Part shown: positions 39,359 through 42,909 of the stretch, in pieces
Layout: each line of letters begins with the position of its first letter
Numbering within the stretch: position 1 is the first letter of the stretch
Assembly: GCA_018384465.1 (NCBI GenBank)
Contig: JAHAYQ010000125.1
Coordinates: 1-42,909, forward strand
DNA from: Myroides sp.
Lineage (GTDB): Bacteria > Bacteroidota > Bacteroidia > Flavobacteriales > Flavobacteriaceae
Direction of reading: 5' to 3'
DNA length: 42,909 nt
Notes under the pieces: model-generated
Database searches by the model: none
What the model saw: only the letters and a program-made list of their open reading frames with translations
What the model was told of the DNA's origin: nothing
Made by a program: the position numbers and the translations under genes

Positions 39359-42300
39359 TACAACATCCGAAGAATCGGGATACAGACTGCAATACATGGA
39401 AGTTTTCAACTGGGGAACTTTCACCGATCGCATTTTCCGTATTCAGCCCGAAGGGAATAATTCGTTGTTAACGGGAGCGAATGCTTCTGGGAAAAGTACG
39501 TTTATCGATGCACTTTTAACCTTGTTGGTTCCGGCAAAAAAAGACCGTTTTTACAACCAATCTTCTGGTGTCGATAAAAAAGGTGACCGTACGGAAGAAA
39601 CCTATGTTTTAGGAAATTATGCCCACATTCAGCGTGAAGGTGATTTGGGTACGATGACAAAATCATTGCGAGATAAAAATACATATTCGATTATTTTAGC
39701 GCATTTTGATAACAAAGACGGAAAGAAAATCACGATTTTCCAAGTTCGATGGTTTTCGGGTGATGAATTAAAACGTACGTTTGGAATTGCGCACGTTCCT
39801 TTATTAATAGAAACCGACTTTTCTCATTTCGATCAAAAAGGAAATTGGAAAAAGACTTTAGATAAAAAATACAATTCGAATTCGACGAAAAAGAAAATCG
39901 AATTCATGGACGGTCCGATTGCTTATGGTGATCGAATCTCGGATTTATTCGGAATGAAATCTTCCAAATCATTGACGCTTTTCAACCAAGTGGTTGGAGT
40001 AAAAGTTTTAGAAGATTTAGACGAATTTATTCGTACCAATATGCTGGAAGAATGGAACGCTGAAGCCGAATTCTTACAGCTGAAAGAAAGTTTCAACACG
40101 TTGATGGAAGCGAAAATCAATATTGAAAAGGTCAAAGACCAAATCAAATATTTGGAGCCGATTAACGAACACGCCAACAAAATCATTGATTTAAACGGAA
40201 AGCTTGAAACCTTAAATCATTCCAAAGAAACTGCCGTTTATTGGTTTGCTCAAAAAGGGTTACACTTAGCGCAAGAAGAATTAACGAAAGCCAATACTAC
40301 TTTCCAAGGTTTCCAGCAAGAATTGGAAAAATTAAAGGAAAAAGAAGCGTCGTTAAAAAATCAAGAAACAAATTTAACGGTTCAGATTAAGTCAGATGAT
40401 ATTGGGAAACAGTTGGAACAAATTAAAATTGATTTGGCTCAATTGGAAAAATCAAAAGCTGCAATTGAAGAAAAACGTCAATCGTATAATGCATTGATTC
40501 AGATTTTAGGTTTAATTGAAAATCCAACAACTGAAGAATTTAATCAAAACATCACGCGAATTGCAGAAATTAAAAATGAAAGCAATACGAATGTTGAGGT
40601 ATTACACGAAGAAATTCGCCAATTAAAAAATCAAGCGGATCAAATCAAAGCGGAGATTACGCAAGCACAAGAAACGATTGATTTTTTAACGAAACATCAA
40701 AATAATATAACAGGAACAATTGCAACGGTTCGTGATGAGATTGTACAACTTACAAATGCTACACAAGCCGAAATTCCTTTTGTTGCTGAATTGATTAAAG
40801 TTAAAAATCCAACTTGGGAAACAGCAATTGAACAAATATTAAATCAATTTTCGCATCAAATTGTAGTTCCTGAAAAATATTTAACAGAGGTCGAAAAATA
40901 CGTTCAATCCAATCAATTAGAAGCTTTTTTACAAATTTTAGCCTATAAAGGATTTACTTCGATGGAAGGTTTAAAACCAGTTGTCGCGGAAAATCATTTG
41001 GTGAATCAGATAGAGTTTAAATCGGAAAGTATTTACGCGAAATGGATCAAAGAAACAATAGAAGAACAATTTGATTTTGTTTGTTCAGATGAAATCTTTT
41101 CCAATGTAAATACCGTTTTAAAAGAGGGAACGATCGTTTTTGCGAATGGAAATATCCAAAAAGATGGACGAACTGAAACCAAGCGTAAGGAAAACTTTGT
41201 TTTAGGTTGGGAAAATACCTCAAAAATTCAAGCGATTTATCAAGATTTAAAAGATTTTGAGGCAGAATTTGAAGCGAACGAATTGTTAATCAATGAAACG
41301 CAAAAGAAGATTCAATTCATTGAAAAAATCAAAGAAACGATTTCGAAAGTAGAAAATACTTTCACTTCTTACGCGATTATCGAAACCAAAGAAATCGAAG
41401 AAGAAATCGCACAAAAACAACATTTAATTGATGTTTTAAATTCAGGTTCCAATCGTACGGAAGGTTTACAATACGAGTTAGAGAAAGTTCAGGCAACGTT
41501 GAAATTATTGTCTGAAAAGGAAATTCATAATCTAAACCGTGAAACCTTTAAAGTTGAGACTCAAATTCAGCAGATTCAAAAAGAAATCAAACGTAACGAA
41601 GAGATCTTAAAAGCGTTGGATGTAGTTTCAATTGATGAATTCGAAGAAAAACATCAAGATTTACTAGCGATTGATTATTTCTCGATTAAACTGAAACAAA
41701 CAGAATTCCAAAAAGAATTAGAAACGCAAATCAAAAGTTTTGAGTATTCGAAACGATTAGCGGAAGATAAAATCAAGCAGAAAATCAACGAATTCAAAAA
41801 TCCAAAAGAAGATATTATTTTAAAATACAAGGATTGGCGTTCAGATGCTTCTGCTCTACCCGATTCGACACATTTGGAATTGGTTTCGGAATACCAAGAA
41901 TTCTATCAGCGATTAAGTGAAGATAATTTACCACGTTTCGAAACGAAATTTGAATCGTATTTACAAGAAACCATCATCAATAAAATTGGAGATTTCCGAA
42001 TGTTCTTCGAGAATTGGTCAGAAAATATCCAAGAAAACATTGGGTTATTAAACGAATCGCTTGCTGAAATTGATTACAATAACAAAGAATACACAACCTT
42101 TATTCAATTGGTTGCGAATCCACATTATGTAGCGGAAATTCAAGATTTCAAAGCATTACTGAATCGTGCGATTGCTAATGGAAATGATGCGTTAATGTTA
42201 TTTGAAGAAAAACGTGACCATTTTAACGATCATATCGCGCCTTTAATCAAGAAATTGAATAAAGAAGAATGGCGATCGAAAGTTATGGATGTCCGTTATT

Positions 42301-42716
42301 GGTTCAATTATAAAGCGGAAGAATTCCGTCGTGACACGAACGAAAAAGTGAAAACCCACGAACATATGGGCGCACTTTCTGGTGGAGAAAAAGCTCAATT
42401 AACATATACGATTTTAGGTTCAGCAATTGCGTATCAATTTGGATTGATGCGAAAAGACAAAGCCAATACGTTCCGTTTTATTGCGATTGATGAGGCTTTT
42501 AAAGCGCAAGATGAAGATAAAGCGAAGTATTTATTACGACTTTGTGAGCAATTGAACCTACAATTATTGGTGGTTACACCTGCAGATAATATCCATATTG
42601 TAGAAGATCATATTTCGTTTGTGCATTATGTAGAGCGAAAAGAAGAAAAATATTCGTGGTTATACGATATGCCAATAACGCAATATAAGGCTCAAAAAGA
42701 GTTATTTGAAATTTAA
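39342..42716 (+). CDS. jetC: JetC/MksB-like SMC ATPase
   Basis: 1124 aa. The N-terminal Walker A is GANASGKST (45-53) and the next region, PAKKDRFYNQSSGVDKKGDR, is typical of JetC/MksB. Two long coiled coils (about 265-470 and 640-760, plus 790-870) flank a central hinge. The C-terminal signature LSGGEK (1012-1017) and Walker B FRFIAIDEA (1044-1052) complete the ABC-type head. It is expected to bind and translocate along DNA as part of the complex with JetA and JetB. Full length; a terminator follows 13 bases after its stop. Confidence 0.92.
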   Translation: MLNLFSTTSEESGYRLQYMEVFNWGTFTDRIFRIQPEGNNSLLTGANASGKSTFIDALLTLLVPAKKDRFYNQSSGVDKKGDRTEETYVLGNYAHIQREGDLGTMTKSLRDKNTYSIILAHFDNKDGKKITIFQVRWFSGDELKRTFGIAHVPLLIETDFSHFDQKGNWKKTLDKKYNSNSTKKKIEFMDGPIAYGDRISDLFGMKSSKSLTLFNQVVGVKVLEDLDEFIRTNMLEEWNAEAEFLQLKESFNTLMEAKINIEKVKDQIKYLEPINEHANKIIDLNGKLETLNHSKETAVYWFAQKGLHLAQEELTKANTTFQGFQQELEKLKEKEASLKNQETNLTVQIKSDDIGKQLEQIKIDLAQLEKSKAAIEEKRQSYNALIQILGLIENPTTEEFNQNITRIAEIKNESNTNVEVLHEEIRQLKNQADQIKAEITQAQETIDFLTKHQNNITGTIATVRDEIVQLTNATQAEIPFVAELIKVKNPTWETAIEQILNQFSHQIVVPEKYLTEVEKYVQSNQLEAFLQILAYKGFTSMEGLKPVVAENHLVNQIEFKSESIYAKWIKETIEEQFDFVCSDEIFSNVNTVLKEGTIVFANGNIQKDGRTETKRKENFVLGWENTSKIQAIYQDLKDFEAEFEANELLINETQKKIQFIEKIKETISKVENTFTSYAIIETKEIEEEIAQKQHLIDVLNSGSNRTEGLQYELEKVQATLKLLSEKEIHNLNRETFKVETQIQQIQKEIKRNEEILKALDVVSIDEFEEKHQDLLAIDYFSIKLKQTEFQKELETQIKSFEYSKRLAEDKIKQKINEFKNPKEDIILKYKDWRSDASALPDSTHLELVSEYQEFYQRLSEDNLPRFETKFESYLQETIINKIGDFRMFFENWSENIQENIGLLNESLAEIDYNNKEYTTFIQLVANPHYVAEIQDFKALLNRAIANGNDALMLFEEKRDHFNDHIAPLIKKLNKEEWRSKVMDVRYWFNYKAEEFRRDTNEKVKTHEHMGALSGGEKAQLTYTILGSAIAYQFGLMRKDKANTFRFIAIDEAFKAQDEDKAKYLLRLCEQLNLQLLVVTPADNIHIVEDHISFVHYVERKEEKYSWLYDMPITQYKAQKELFEI

Positions 42717-42729
42717 CCTTGATAAAATA

Positions 42730-42760
42730 AAGAGTTGGATAGCTATTCAGCTCTTTTTTT
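42730..42760 (+). terminator. Terminator after jetC
   Basis: AAAGAG-TTGG-ATAGCTAT-TCAG-CTCTTT pairs along its whole length apart from G-T pairs, and a T-run follows. It ends the jetABC transcript before the gene that starts at 42842. Confidence 0.9.
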
Positions 42761-42841
42761 ATGTTTGTTATTTTACAATTAGTTTATCAAAAAATCTTAT
42801 TTTTACAAAACTCAACAACACTTTAAAATAACACGTAATAC

Positions 42842-42909
42842 ATGAATGCACAAAATCTAATTAACAATTATAGCAATTTAATAAATAGCTATAGTAAAGC
42901 CTCTACTAC
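42842..42909 (+). CDS. Start of a gene leaving the window, function unknown
   Basis: ATG at 42842 opens a frame MNAQNLINNYSNLINSYSKA to the window end. It follows a terminator and an AT-rich gap, so it is a separate transcription unit. Too short to assign; whether it encodes a JetD nuclease cannot be judged. Confidence 0.45.
   Translation, partial: MNAQNLINNYSNLINSYSKAST

Noticed and set aside
42842..42909. Calling the last partial gene jetD
   Set aside because: Only 22 codons are visible, a terminator separates it from jetC and the start shows no JetD feature.
1..42909. CRISPR arrays, rRNA genes and insertion sequences
   Set aside because: No regular spaced repeats, no rRNA-like stretches and no transposase genes were seen in the window.

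Overview
The window looks like DNA from a Bacteroidota bacterium of the Flavobacteriia (Weeksellaceae-like; genus not determined). Evidence: promoters of the TTG-N20-TAnnTTTG type, CTnDOT-type tra genes, a Bacteroidota tyrosine recombinase lacking the first catalytic Arg, and a very AT-rich chromosomal part on the right. Two compartments are visible. From the left edge to about 33.96 kb lies an integrative and conjugative element (ICE) of visibly higher GC. From the tRNA-Pro gene (33956-34033) to the right edge lies AT-rich host chromosome. The left end of the ICE is not in the window.

ICE layout: (a) 1-1911, minus strand: four small exported metal-handling proteins (two lipoproteins, one with a YHS/TRASH-like motif; an HMA + DUF3347-like protein; a Cys-rich protein). 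(b) 1979-2160: remnant of a frameshifted gene. (c) 2160-5992, minus: coupling protein, relaxase and MobA, followed by a noncoding region with a large hairpin that is a good oriT candidate. (d) 6663-18629, plus: ParA-like protein, two related DUF3408-like proteins, a TraD-like protein, an unknown, then traE-F-G-I-J-K-L-M-N-O-Q, i.e. a Bacteroidota type IV secretion apparatus; no primase gene (traP) between traO and traQ. (e) 18750-20469, plus: small membrane protein, two tandem helix-turn-helix proteins, then a very long nested hairpin leader in front of a receiver-only protein. (f) 20793-24534, minus: arsenic resistance genes arsR, DUF6428-like, arsC-like, acr3, and separately arsO. (g) 24903-31284, minus: a PRTRC cassette (E1-like ThiF, E2-like protein B, an unknown 384-aa protein, ubiquitin-like protein C, protein E) with five further proteins upstream including DUF932 and SSB. 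(h) 31954-33666, minus: excisionase-like HTH protein and integrase, abutting the 3' end of tRNA-Pro.

Chromosomal side: tRNA-Ser and tRNA-Pro in one minus-strand unit with a consensus promoter and terminator; a lipoprotein amidase; two unknowns; a VOC protein; a pentapeptide-repeat protein; then a three-gene overlapping operon jetA-jetB-jetC (Wadjet/MksBEF-like SMC complex) that ends in a strong terminator with no jetD nuclease beside it. A further gene begins at 42842 and leaves the window.

Best candidates for something unusual: the compact ubiquitin-like E1/E2/Ub set carried by the ICE (its B protein has an FNIYEDGKVCMG motif resembling the active site of eukaryotic E2 enzymes and its C protein ends in Gly); the JetABC complex lacking JetD; and three structured noncoding elements (19899-20007, 31490-31572, 6054-6109). 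All assignments are by reading motifs; no database search was run.
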